NCBI GenBank assembly: GCA_030760725.1
Contig: JASWHV010000098.1
Coordinates: 62,001 to 126,000 of the forward strand
Length of the DNA: 64,000 bases
Direction: 5' to 3'
From: Neostapfia colusana
Taxonomy: Eukaryota > Streptophyta > Magnoliopsida > Poales > Poaceae
The notes under the pieces were generated by a model that saw only the letters and a list, made by a program, of their open reading frames with translations, was not told the origin of the DNA and made no database searches. Shown piece after piece: positions 1 to 9,709 of the stretch (position 1 is the stretch's first letter; each line of letters begins with the position of its first letter). A program made the position numbers and the translations under genes.

Positions 1-329
1 ACGAAGCCACGCAGGACAACCTCCGGCGTGGAGAAATCGACCTCGTCGACGAGGTCCGATTACATGCGGCTCTCCGTAACGCGCGGTACAGACAGGCGCT
101 TCGGCGCTACCACCAGAGGTCTGTGCGTGCCCGGGAGCTGCAGGAAGGTGACCTGGTGTTGCGGCGCATACTTCCTCGCGAAGGGGTCCACAAACTCTCC
201 CCTAGTTGGGAAGGCCCCTTCCGAGTCGCGAAAGTATGCCGCCCCGGGTGTGTGCGCCTTTCCACCGAGGATGGGGACCTGCTCCCGAACCCTTGGAACA
301 TAGAACACCTCCGTAAGTTCTACCCCTAA
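1..329 (+). pseudogene. pol: pol C-terminus (integrase tail), partial
   Basis: Open frame from base 3 to a TAA at 327-329, 108 codons. It matches the integrase C-termini of TE6 and TE8 nearly residue for residue. It holds the WEGPF motif (GPY/F module, which follows the catalytic core in Metaviridae integrases) and ends in NIEHLRKFYP. There is no chromodomain, as expected for the Tat lineage. The catalytic core lies upstream of the window, so intactness of the whole gene cannot be judged. I mark it as a fragment of an element gene rather than a cellular gene. Confidence 0.9.
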
Positions 330-1168
330 GAGCAAAAATAGGACAGTACTTTCTTTTCGTAATGAACTCCATAGAGTCCAGGAGCAGCGCTCGGAGCAGC
401 TAAACCCCAGGGGACGGTCCAGGACTACGTTCAGCTTTGCCTGGTTCCGACTCCAAGCGCGTAGAGTCTTGCTTCCCCTCTTAATGGGGTGGGTCGTGGC
501 CTCCATGTTTAGCCTGCCTTCCTCCTATAGAAGGTTGTACGAAAAGAAGTCTGCCCTACTTTGCTCTTTCCTTGTACTCATTTAAATTGTGAATTGAGTT
601 CTTTTTTATCGCCCTTGCAGTACATGGTTGCCATGTGCTCAGCTCCCCCTCTCTACAAGTCCCCAAACACCAAGCATATGGTTGGGGCTGTAAGTCGAAT
701 AAGACTATGAGATAAGGGAGGAGGAGCCCCCAAGGAGAATTACGTTTCCTCTACCTGTGTCCAGGACTTCCAGGTTGCGGCAACGGGGACTGCATGAAGT
801 AGGGGGAAAGGAGCTACCAACTACTTCGACCCAGGGCTAGAGGGGGCAGGACCCAGGGGCCCCACGTGTCCAGCAGGCCCGAAACTCTCTCCTCCCTTGA
901 GAAGGGCTCCGGGCTCGCCACGTGGCAGGCGGAAACCGGACCTGCCTCCGCGGTGGGAGAGCTCCGAAAGCCCTGCGTGTTCAACATGGCCGGGGCTCCC
1001 GTCTCTACAGTAAAAGCAATCATCAAGTGAGCGCACGCTCTCACGACCCCGCGGCCGTTCGCGCTCCGGCAGCGGCCAATTCGGGACTTAGAGAAAGTGC
1101 GTGGATCGGAAGAGACCGAGGTCCCACCTCGGGCTCGCTATCTCCCCCGAGATGGGCCCGGGGGCCAC
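330..1168 (+). other. TE1 3' internal untranslated region
   Basis: No coding sequence. From about 850 it holds spaced CACGTG (G-box) motifs inside GC-rich inverted repeats resembling those of the LTR U3. The last roughly 150 bp before the LTR (about 1018-1168) are almost the same in every copy and end GATGGGCCCGGGGGCCAC just before TGTCGG. This is the position of the polypurine tract, although the sequence is only partly purine. Confidence 0.7.
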
Positions 1169-2266
1169 TGTCGGTACCTGAGATATGGGGTACCCCCACG
1201 CACAGGGTAAAATGCCTAAGGTACTCGCCCTTCTCCGCAGGGAGAGCTCCGAAGGCGCCACGCGTCTTGCGGGGCCGGACCTCCCTCTCCTCAGAGGAGA
1301 GCTCCGGGCCTGCCACGTGGCATACAGAAGCCGGACCTCCCCCTCCGCGGGAGAGGGGCCCGAAGACACCACGCGTCCAGCGGGGCCGGACCTCCCTCTC
1401 CGCAGAGGAGAGCTCCGGGTCCGCCACGTGGCATACAGAGGCTGGACCTCCCCCTCCGCGGGGAGAGGTCCGGAGGCTCCACGTGCCCCGCAGGCCGGAC
1501 CCTTCTCGCCTCAGAGAAGGGCTCCGGACCCGCCACGTGGCCAGAAGAACGGTGCTGCCTGCCCCCGAGCGGTAGGCGGCGGGCGTAAAGGCGCCCCACA
1601 CCTTGCCCGTACAAGGTATTCAAGGCCCGCGTCTTCCCAAGATGCGGAAACGCGGAGCACGCGTCTGTCAGGTGCCGTTGCGCCCAGTCGCATTACAGAC
1701 TGGCGCGCGGTGTCAGAACCTGCCAGCTAATAAACGCCGCGACAAGACATCCCATGCCGCCTGCGCCGTCATCAACCACTACGACTAGCATGCGGCATGG
1801 GCAGGGCGGCAAGATGAAGACTCAGAAGCCTTCGACCAGAGGCAACTACCGGCGTAACTACAGATACGGTAGATAATAGACAATCTTCCCGGGATCACCT
1901 GTCGGGTCCCGGCTCCCCTTGTAAGCCGCCCGAGTCTTGGACTATAAAAGGCTCGGGTAGGCGTCGATAGCAAGGGTTTGCACTTTGCAACTCATACGCT
2001 AGCCATACACTCTCAAGCTGTAACTCACCACCAAGCTCAGGCCTCCGGCCCTGAGCAGCAAGCAATACAGCGAGCTCCATAGCTCTCCGTGGACGTAGGG
2101 TTTTACGCTCCGGCAGCCTGAACCACGTAAAACCCGCCGTGTCAAGCTCTCGCTAACTTGTCCATCCGCGCAAGCTTTCCGCTAGGAGACTAGCTCCGCC
2201 GAAAAAAGAACCTCCGCGGGCTGCCCAGTGCAGGCCCGGGGGAAGTGTCGATTGCACACTTCGACA
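1169..2266 (+). repeat. 3' LTR of TE1
   Basis: 1098 bp, TG...CA ends (TGTCGGTACC to CTTCGACA). TATA box TATAAAAG at 1943-1950. U3 (about 1230-1560) contains tandem units carrying CACGTG or ACGCGT cores. It belongs with the TE5 and TE10 LTRs by shared positions such as CGCGTCTGTCAGG and AATAAACGCCGCG. Confidence 0.95.
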
Positions 2267-3930
2267 GTCCCCAAGCACCAAGCATATGGTTGGGGGCTAT
2301 AAGTCAAATAAGACTATGAGATAAGGGAGGGGGAGCCCCCAAGGAGAATTACGTTTCCTCTACCTATGTGCAGGACCTCCAGGTTGCGGCAACAGGGACT
2401 GCATGAAGCAGGGGGGAAAGGAGCTACCAACCCCTCCAGCAGGGGCGGGACCCGAGGGCCCCACGTGTCCAGCAGGCTCAGAACCCTCACCTCCCTTGAG
2501 GAGAGCTCAGGGCTCGCCACGTGGCGGGCAGAAACCGGACCTTCCCCCCCCTCCCCCCCCGGTGGGAGGGCTCCGAAAGCCCTACGTGTCCAGCATGGCC
2601 GGAGCTCCAACCTCTTAAGGAGGGGCTCCGGACCCGCCACGTGGCGGGCAGACTTGGGGCTCCCCATGGGGCGGGATCCGGAGACTCCCAGGGACCCCTA
2701 ACACGGTTAGGACCCGGGGAAGGTGTCTACGCAGAGCTCCGAGATTGGAGATGGCCTCTGAGTACCTTGCGGAGCTAAGGACTCAGACAGGCAAAACCAA
2801 GAAGGAGAGAAAGAGCGTCACAGACACAAATATCTAAAAGAGTCAAACTATGCGAGGCTCCTTGAGCTGGACTACAGACTCGATAAGAAGAAATAAACAA
2901 GCCCCAAGGGTCTCCCGACACAACCAGAATCCAGAAGTTGCAACAACGGCCGCGTCACCAGGCTTCAGCCCTGGCGGAACTCTCTCGCTCTATGACCAGA
3001 TCGCAGGAATCGCCTCCCTCATCACCGGCGCAAAAACCAGTGACACCACGGGAGCTCCTGAGGCCCCCTCCGCAGTATTCAGCGGTCTTCCTGGAGACTC
3101 TACCGTCTGGGATTCTCCATGGTGCATCGGCGGTTTCCTTCTCCTGAAGTTCCCTCATCACCTGCGCAAAAGCCGGTGTCGTCAAGGGTGCCCCTGGAGC
3201 CCCCAACCCTCATCACCTGCGCAAAAGCTGGAGTCATCAAGGGTGCTCCTGAGGCCCTCTCCGCAGTATTCAGCGGTGTTCTTGGAGACCCTGCCGCCTG
3301 GGATTCTCCTCGATGCTCCAGCGGTTCCTTTGAAGATTCCACCACCCTCAGGAGCAGGGCAGGCAGGCTCCCTGAGTCCCAGGCTTGGTGCAGACGCAAC
3401 CGCTGGAGGGAACCAAGAGCAATTCTTCCCCCATAAGGCGGGTTAAGAGCCATGGAAGAAGACAAGACTGCAGGGGCCTGAGGGAGGCGCAGGGGCTGGA
3501 AGCCTTATAAGAGGAATGTACCCACATGGAGGTTTCATTTAACACCTTCCCGGGTGCAATTCCAAGCTATTCGGAACTCTTCGAATACCCCGCACCGGCA
3601 ACTGCTTCGGTTCCTAGACCGAGTGCCGATGACGGGTGGGCCCAAGCCGCCTAACTGAAGCGGTGGGGTCAAGGAGTCAGTCTCCTGAGAAGATGAGCCG
3701 GCAAGGCACTTCGGCGGTTCCCGAAGAAAGCGCCGCAACGTGCAGAAGTGGCAGTCTTGGGAACCACCGCAGTAAAAGCAACCATCAAGTGAGCGCACGC
3801 TCCCACGATCCCGTGGCCGTTCGTGCTCCGGCAGCGGTCAATTCGGGACTTAGAGGAAGTGCGTGGATCGGAAGAGACGGAGGTCCCACCTCGGTCTCGC
3901 TATCTCCCCCGAGATGGGCCCGGGGGCCAC
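2267..3930 (+). other. TE2 3' internal region with decayed antisense locus
   Basis: Bases 2267-2830 match the common 3' region, including G-boxes around 2460 and 2640. Bases 2750-2880 match the 3' end of the antisense accessory gene of TE5 and TE9 in reverse. Bases 2890-3450 are different: they hold imperfect direct repeats built on TCATCACCTGCGCAAAAG and on CTCCGCAGTATTCAGCGG. Bases 3510-3640 match the leader of the antisense gene. The accessory gene body therefore appears to be replaced by repeats, while both flanks remain. Confidence 0.7.
3100..3453 (-). CDS. short antisense ORF with the accessory-gene start site, function unknown
   Basis: Minus-strand ORF of 117 codons starting at the ATG at 3453. 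The start context (CCATGGCTC, reading M-A-L-N-P-P) lines up with the start of the antisense accessory gene of TE5 and TE9 (M-A-S-N-P-P/L). Downstream the sequence is unrelated and made of the repeats just described, giving copies of TPAFAQVM and TGFCAGDE. A near-identical ORF is in TE8 (54912-55265), so its preservation is at least consistent between two copies. Translation is not shown; it may be only a decayed remnant. Confidence 0.35.
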   Translation of the reverse strand: MALNPPYGGRIALGSLQRLRLHQAWDSGSLPALLLRVVESSKEPLEHRGESQAAGSPRTPLNTAERASGAPLMTPAFAQVMRVGGSRGTLDDTGFCAGDEGTSGEGNRRCTMENPRR

Positions 3931-5025
3931 TGTCGGTACCTGAGATATGGGGTACCCCCGCGCACACGGTAAAATGCCTAAGGAACTCGCCCTTCTCCGC
4001 AGGGAGAGCTCCGAAGGCGCCACGCGTCCGGCGGGGCCGGACCTCCCTCTCCTCGGAGGAGAGCTCCGGGCCCGCCACGTGGCATACAGAAGCCGGACCT
4101 CCCCCTCCGCGGGAGAGAGGTCCGAAGGCGCCGCGTGTCTAGCGGGGCCGGACCTCCCTCTCCTCAGAGGAGAGCTCCGGGCCCGCCACGTGGCCAACAG
4201 AAGCCGAGCCTCCCCCTCCACGGGGAGAGGTCCGGAGGCTCCACGTGCCCCGCGGGACTGACCCTCCTCTCCTCTGAGAAGGGCTCCGGGCCTGCCACGT
4301 GGCAGCAGAACGACGCTGCCTGCCCCGAGCGATAGGCAGCGGGCGTAAAGACGCCCCATACCTTGCCCGTACAAGGTATTCAAGGCCCGCGTCTTCCCAA
4401 GACGCGGAGACGCGAAGCACGCGTCTGTCAGGTGCCGTTGCGCCCAGTCGCATCACAGACTGGCGCGCGGTGTCAGAACCTGCCAGCCAATAAATACCGC
4501 GACAAGACATCGCATGCCGCCTGCGCCGTCATCAACCACTACGACTAGCATGCGGCATGGGCAGGGCGGCAAGATGAAGACTCAGAAGCCTTCGACCAGA
4601 GACAACTACCGACATAACTGCAGATACGGTAGATAATAGACAATCTTCCCGGGACCACCTGTCGGGTCCTGGCTCCCCTTGTAAGCCGCCCGAGTCTTGG
4701 ACTATAAAAGGCTCGGGTAGGCGACGATAGCAAGGGTTCGCACTTTGCAACTCATACGCTAGCCATACACTCTCAAGCTGTAACTCATCCCCGAGCTCAG
4801 GCCTCCGGTCCTGAGCAGCAAGCAATACAGCGAGCTCCATAGCTCGCCGTGGACGTAGGGTTTTACGCTCCGGCGGCCTGAACCACGTAAAACTCGCCGT
4901 GTCAAGCTCTTACTAACTCGTCCATATGCGCAAGCTCTCCGCTAGAGACTAGCCCCACCGAAAAAAGAACCTCCGCGGGCTGCCCAGTGCAGGCCCGGGG
5001 GAAGTGTTGACTGAACACTTCGACA
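3931..5025 (+). repeat. 3' LTR of TE2
   Basis: 1095 bp, TGTCGGTACC to CTTCGACA. TATA box at 4703-4710. It shares the terminal variant GACTGAACACTTCGACA and the AATAAATACCGCG variant with the 5' LTR of TE4 and the LTR of TE9, so these three LTRs form one subfamily. Confidence 0.95.
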
Positions 5026-6933
5026 GCGCCCCCGGCCTATGGTGCAGCCTTGCCCATACCGGGGCACGCGGTGCTCAGTGCGAACCAAGCGTTCGCGGCA
5101 CCAGAACCTGCAGCGACAGAAGCAGGGTGTGCGGCCCTCACGCCCCACCTTCGCTTCGCAAAGTGGCCGCGCAAGTTTCGGCCGCACCTGCCCGAGAAGT
5201 ACGACGGCAGCGTCAACCCGGCGGAGTTCCTCCAGATCTACTCCACCGCCGTACTTGCCGCAGGAGGGAATAAAGCCGTCATGGCCAATTACTTCCCTGT
5301 CGCCTTGACTGGCCCAGCCCGGTCTTGGCTCATGAACCTCCCCCAGGGTTCCGTAACTTCCTGGGGAGAGCTTTGCCGGCAGTTCATAGCCAACTTCGGC
5401 AGTTCCTACACCCGGCCTGGCACGGAGCTCGACCTCCATGCCATCCAGCAACAACCTGGGGAGTCGCTGCGCTCTTTCATCCAGCGGTTCTCCCAGGTAC
5501 GGAACACCATCCCACACATTCAAAATGCTTCTGTGGTGGTGGCGTTCCGGCAAGGCGTCCGAGACAAGAAGATGCTTGAGAAACTCACGACCAGGGAGGT
5601 CCGTGATGCCTCAGAGCTCTTCAGCTTGGTGGACAAGTGCGCCAGAGCAGCCGAAGGACAGAACTGGCACTCACAGCCGTCCTCCGAGTCAGGAGGACTG
5701 CCCGGATCTGGTCCTACTCCCTGTGGAGGCAGCAGGAAGACCAAGAGCCGAGGCAGAAGCAAGATAAGATCACCGGCCGCAGCCCCAGTCGTCACTGCAG
5801 CGACGCTCAGTGGGGCTCGGGGGCCGCGCCCCGACAAGAGGCAGCGAAGGTCACCGATCCCAGAAGGTAATCAAGACAATATGTGTCCCGTGCACGGCAG
5901 CTGTCGCCACACTACTGCCGAGTGCCGGGAGATCCGAAGGCTCGCAGAGCGCTTCCACAAGGGGAAGCGGCAGCGGGCTGATGCCCTGCCCTTCCGTCCA
6001 AAGGAAGACGAACAGAGGGTGGATGTTCCAGACAACATCAACCACCCAGAGGAGATCCAGGAGCCTCAGCGTGTCGTGAAGGCGGCACACAATCATGAGG
6101 ACTCCAGCTCCAGTGACGATGAGCGTCGGAAGAAGTTCTACGTCATATACGGCGGGTCCGCCGACCCCTCGTCCCGAAGCGCAGTCAAGACTCTGCGCCG
6201 AGCGTTAGCGTCGGTGGCGCCACTCCCAAGTGCTGCACCGCACCTTAAGTGGATGGGGACCCCCATCAGCTTTGACGCCACCGACTGCCCCAGGAACATG
6301 GCTGGGGCCGGCCATCTACCGCTCCTGGTAGCCCCTACCATCGCCAACGTGAGAATGTACCACATTTTGGTAGATGGAGGAGCTGGGATTAACCTCATCA
6401 GCCGTGCAGCTTTCCAGAAGCTGCAGGTCCCGATGGCCAAGCTCACCCCGTCGAGCCCGTTCTCAGGGGTAGGGCCAGGACAGGTCATCCCCTACGGCAA
6501 CATTAGCCTCCCGGTGACCTTCGGGGCTCCGGACAGCTATCGGACAGAGTACATTCTGTTCGACGTAGCGGAGATAGACCTCCCCTTCAACGCCATAATC
6601 GGCAGGCCAGCCCTGTACAGGTTCATGGCTGTAGCCCACTACGGCTACCTCGTCCTGAAGATGCCAACACCGACGGGCGTCCTCAGGATTCGTGGGGACC
6701 GCACTGCTGCAGTGTCGGCCCTAGAGAAGCTGCAAGCGCTCGCAACAGCTGGGGCATCAGCCCCCGGCAATACGGAGCCGGACCAGCTCCGCCCGAGCGC
6801 ACGTCACCGTGCTTCCGCCACAGCACCCCGCGTGCAACCTCTCGACGAGGGCGGCGTCCCCTTAAAGGTCGTCCAAGTCGGCACCGAAGCTACCCAGACC
6901 ACCCGGGTAGCCGGGGGCCTGGATAGCAAATAG
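5026..6933 (+). pseudogene. gag: Gag-protease polyprotein of TE3, N-terminus removed by TE2
   Basis: Open from the TE2 junction to a TAG at 6931-6933 (635 codons). Gag packages element RNA and the protease cleaves the polyprotein. The central retrotransposon gag domain lies near 5280-5600 (WGELCRQFIANF, LRSFIQRFSQVRN). A Cys/His zinc-binding motif CPVHGSCRHTTAEC is at 5884-5935, an acidic-serine stretch at about 6100-6125, and the aspartic protease active site DGGAG at 6373-6387. The roughly 230 N-terminal residues present in TE8 lie on the other side of TE2. After the TAG the same frame continues into RT without any shift. Confidence 0.85.
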
Positions 6934-8557
6934 GAAGGCGCGCTCGTCACCTTCCTCCGGCACAACGTCGACGTGTTTGCATGGCAGCCGTCACAGATGC
7001 CGGGGATCCCCAGGGAGGTGATCGAGCACCACTTGAAAGTCTTCCCCGACGCCCGGCCGGTTCAACAGAAGCCCCGCAAGCAGTCCATCGAGCGGCAAAA
7101 CTTCATCCGTGAAGAAGTCAAGAAGCTGCTGGACGCTGGCTTCATACGGGAGGTCCACCACCCCCGGTGGTTGGCGAACCCCGTCGTTGTCCCGAAGGCT
7201 GGCGGGAAGCTCCGGAAGTGCATCGACTACACCAGTCTCAATAAGGCATGTCCCAAAGATCCATTCCCTCTCCCTAGAATAGATCAAATAGTAGACTCAA
7301 CGTCAGGCTGTGATATGCTGTGCTTCCTAGACGCCTACTCGGGTTTCCATCAGATCCCCATGTCTAGGAAGGACGAGGAGCACACCTCCTTCATCACAGT
7401 AGACGGCCTTTATTGCTATGTGTCTATGCCTTACGGCCTAAAGAATGCACTCCCCACCTTTGTGCGGGCGATGCACAAAACCTTTGGGAAGTTAATAAGA
7501 GACCTAGTTGAGGTGTACGTCGATGACATAGTTGTCAAGGTCAAGCAGGGTTCATCTTTGCTAGATAACCTAGCCTTAGTCTTTGACAAGTTGCGCTCTA
7601 CGCGCACCAAGCTGAACCCAGATAAATGTGTGTTCGGCGTGTCCTCTGGGAAGCTCTTAGGGTTCCTGGTCTCGCACCGAGGGATCGAGGCCAACCCAGA
7701 GAAGATCAAGGCCATCGACTTGATGCGGCCCCCTGCCCGCGTCAAGGATGTTCAGAGACTCACGGGATGTCTAGCCGCGCTGAGTCGGTTTATACCGAGG
7801 CTAGCAGAGCGGGCACTCCCTTTCTTTAAGCTCCTGCGCAAGTCAGGCCCTTTTGCCTGGACTGACGAAGCAGAAGAGGCTTTCCAGGAGTTGAATCGAC
7901 TCCTGACGACCCTACCTATCATGGTAGCCCCTGAGCCCGGGGAGCACCTGCTGCTCTACATTGCGGCGACAACAGAAGTGGTGAGTATGGTCCTCGTCGC
8001 AGAGCGGCCAGACCCCTCACCTTCGCAACCTGCTCCGATAGCAGAAGACAGACGCCAGGAGGCCCCGCAGGGCCAAGGCGGTCTCCCGGACCCCCCGGAG
8101 GTCCAGGTTGACCTCCCGGAGGTCCAGGTTGACCTCCCGGAGGTCCAGGGCGGTCTCCCGGACCCCCAAGATAAATCCCCGGGGGCCAATTGGGACCTCC
8201 CGGAGGTCTCTCAAGACCCCCCGGAGCTCCCGGATAATCAAGATAGCTTAAGGGCCTCCGGGTCCCAGTTCCCGGAGGCCCCCGTGGGTCCACTCAACTC
8301 CAACGGGCCAGGGCCAATGGACGAGGACCTCCCAAGCCTAAGAGAGAGGGTTCGAACCATACAGAGGCCTGTCTACTACATCAGCGAAGACTTCATGATG
8401 CAAAGATAAGGTACCTAGAAGTCCATAAGTTGCTGTATGCGGTGCTCGTGGCCTCCAGGAAGCTCCGCCATTACTTCCAGGCCCACCGGGTCTCGGTAGT
8501 CACCTCGTATCCGCTGAAGACAATTCTTCACAGCCCCCATGCGACTGGCAACGTTGC
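6934..8557 (+). pseudogene. pol: pol of TE3: reverse transcriptase and start of RNase H, interrupted
   Basis: Continues in the gag frame directly after the TAG. Reverse transcriptase covers about 7000-7860, with LNKACPKDPFPLPRID at about 7240, FLDAYSGFHQI, and the catalytic YVDD at 7516-7527. RNase H1 starts near 7910 and is split by a Pro/Glu-rich insertion (about 8005-8350) encoded partly by 21-bp repeats. A frame disruption near 8390 leads to TAA at 8407-8409; the matching sequence in TE8 is open. TE4 then cuts the gene at 8557. Confidence 0.85.
8090..8165 (+). repeat. 21-bp tandem repeats within the RNase H insertion of TE3
   Basis: About three units of CTCCCGGAGGTCCAGGTTGAC-like sequence, in frame, encoding L-P-E-V-Q-V-D heptads. 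TE6 and TE8 carry the same insertion with different copy number and unit sequence. Confidence 0.8.
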
Positions 8558-8599
8558 TGTCGGTACCTGAGATATGGGGTACCCCCGCGCACAGGGTAA

Positions 8600-8935
8600 A
8601 ATGCCTAAGGAACTCGCCCTTCTCCGCAGGGAGAGCTCCGAAGGCGCCACGCGTCCGGCGGGGCCGGACCTCCCTCTCCTCAGAGGAGAGCTCCGGGCCC
8701 GCCACGTGGCATACAGAAGCCGGACCTCCCCCTCCGCGGGAGAGAGGTCCGAAGGCGCCGCGTGTCCAGCGGGGCCGGACCTCCCTCTCCTCAGAGGAGA
8801 GCTCCGGGCCCGCCACGTGGCCAACAGAAGCCGAGCCTCCCCCTCCACGGGGAGAGGTCCAGAGGCTCCACGTGCCCCGCGGGACTGACCCTCCTCTCCT
8901 CTGAGAAGGGCTCCGTGCCCGCCACGTGGCAGCAG
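8600..8935 (+). promoter_or_regulatory. U3 G-box / inverted-repeat array (representative copy)
   Basis: Tandem units with a period of about 111 bp, each containing a near-perfect inverted repeat (CTCTCCTCAGAGGAGAG and a GGACCTC...GAGGTCC pair). CACGTG cores lie at 8703-8708, 8814-8819, 8869-8874 and 8923-8928, three of them inside the palindrome GCCACGTGGC. CACGTG is the G-box bound by plant bZIP and bHLH factors. Comparable arrays are in every LTR of the window, so U3 transcription may respond to light, ABA or stress; that is inference. Confidence 0.6.
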
Positions 8936-9329
8936 AACGACGCTGCCTGCCCCGAGCGATAGGCAGCAGGCATAAAGACGCCCCATACCTTGCCCGTACA
9001 AGGTATTCAAGGCCCGCGTCTTCCCAAGACGCGGAGACACGGAGCACGCGTCTGTCAGGTGCCGTTGCGCCCAGTCGCATCACAGACTGGCGCGCGGTGT
9101 CAGAACCTGCCAGCCAATAAATACCGCGACAAGACATCCCATGCCGCCTGCGCCGTCATCAACCACTACGACTAGCATGCGGCATGGGCAGGGCGGCAAG
9201 ATGAAGACTCAGAAGCCTTTGACCAGAGGCAACTACCGACATAACTGCAGATACGGTAGATAATAGACAATCTTCCCGGGACCACCTGTCGGGTTCCGGC
9301 TCCCCTTGTAAGCCGCCCGAGTCTTGGAC

Positions 9330-9337
9330 TATAAAAG
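9330..9337 (+). promoter_or_regulatory. TATA box of TE4 5' LTR
   Basis: TATAAAAG, 322 bp before the LTR end, preceded by CGCCCGAGTCTTGGAC. It is conserved in all copies. Confidence 0.75.
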
Positions 9338-9652
9338 GCTCGGGTAGGCGACGATAGCAAGGGTTCGCACTTTGCAACTCATACGCTAGCCATACACTCT
9401 CAAGCTGTAACTCACCCCCGAGCTCAGGCCTCCGGTCCTGAGCAGCAAGCAATACAGCGAGCTCCATAGCTCGCCGTGGACGTAGGGTTTTATGCTCCGG
9501 CGGCCTGAACCACGTAAAACTCGCCGTGTCAAGCTCTTACTAACTCGTCCATCTGCGCAAGCTCTCCGCTATAGATTAGCCCCACCGAAAAAAGAACCTC
9601 CGCGGGCTGCCCAGTGCAGGCCCGGGGGAAGTGTCGACTGAACACTTCGACA

Positions 9653-9674
9653 TTTGGCGCGCCAGGAAGGGGGC
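9653..9674 (+). other. primer-binding site of TE4
   Basis: After a TT spacer comes TGGCGCGCCAGGAAGG. The other copies read TGGCGCGCCAGGTAGG. The leading TGG pairs with the CCA end of a tRNA primer. RIRE2-like elements are reported to use tRNA-Arg; I cannot verify the tRNA here. Confidence 0.7.
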
Positions 9675-9709
9675 TTTTCTCCTAGCGCGACGAGTTTCCG
9701 CCAACGAAG

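Larger units (their letters stand above)
1..2266 (+). mobile_element. TE1: Ty3/gypsy (Tat-type) retrotransposon, 3' end only
   Basis: Truncated by the window edge. It consists of the integrase C-terminus, an 840-bp untranslated 3' internal region and a complete 3' LTR. The base after the LTR begins GTCCC (2267-2271), the right copy of the expected 5-bp target duplication; the left copy lies outside the window. The flanking sequence continues as the 3' internal region of another family member, so TE1 is nested in TE2. The 3' internal region is of the short type, without an accessory gene, like TE6. Confidence 0.9.
2267..5025 (+). mobile_element. TE2: Ty3/gypsy retrotransposon, 3' end only
   Basis: Everything upstream of the TE1 insertion lies outside the window. 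What is seen is a 1.66-kb 3' internal region followed by a complete 3' LTR. After the LTR the sequence is GCGCC (5026-5030) and continues as gag of TE3, so TE2 inserted inside TE3 gag. Its 3' region carries the repeat-filled version of the antisense locus, also seen in TE8. Confidence 0.85.
5026..8557 (+). mobile_element. TE3: autonomous-type gypsy element, gag-pol segment
   Basis: Internal segment bounded by two nested insertions: TE2 on the left, inside gag, and TE4 on the right, inside the RNase H region. Neither LTR of TE3 is seen. The right end stops at GTTGC (8553-8557), the left target copy of TE4. The expected continuation of TE3 beyond TE4 is missing from the window, which fits a deletion at the TE4/TE8 junction. 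Confidence 0.85.
8558..9652 (+). repeat. 5' LTR of TE4
   Basis: 1095 bp, TGTCGGTACC to CTTCGACA, followed by a primer-binding site. Diagnostic variants useful for the mosaic LTR downstream are AAAGACGCC near 8974, CGCGTCTGTC near 9048, AATAAATACC near 9116, ATAATAGACAATC near 9261 and the end GACTGAACACTTCGACA. Confidence 0.95.

Noticed and set aside
922..1730. Long Arg/Pro/Ser-rich ORFs in several frames across U3 and the pre-LTR region
   Set aside because: They are open on both strands because the sequence is GC-rich and repetitive; their frames are not kept between copies beyond repeat homology.
4480..4500. AATAAA in each LTR as the polyadenylation signal
   Set aside because: It lies in U3, more than 200 bp upstream of the TATA box, so it cannot act at the end of R of the genomic transcript.
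9159..9467. A 102-codon minus-strand ORF (MELAVLLAAQ...) present in nearly every LTR
   Set aside because: Its recurrence follows from LTR homology. It spans the TATA box and R/U5, loses its ATG in some copies (for example ACG in the TE5 LTRs), and shows no domain.
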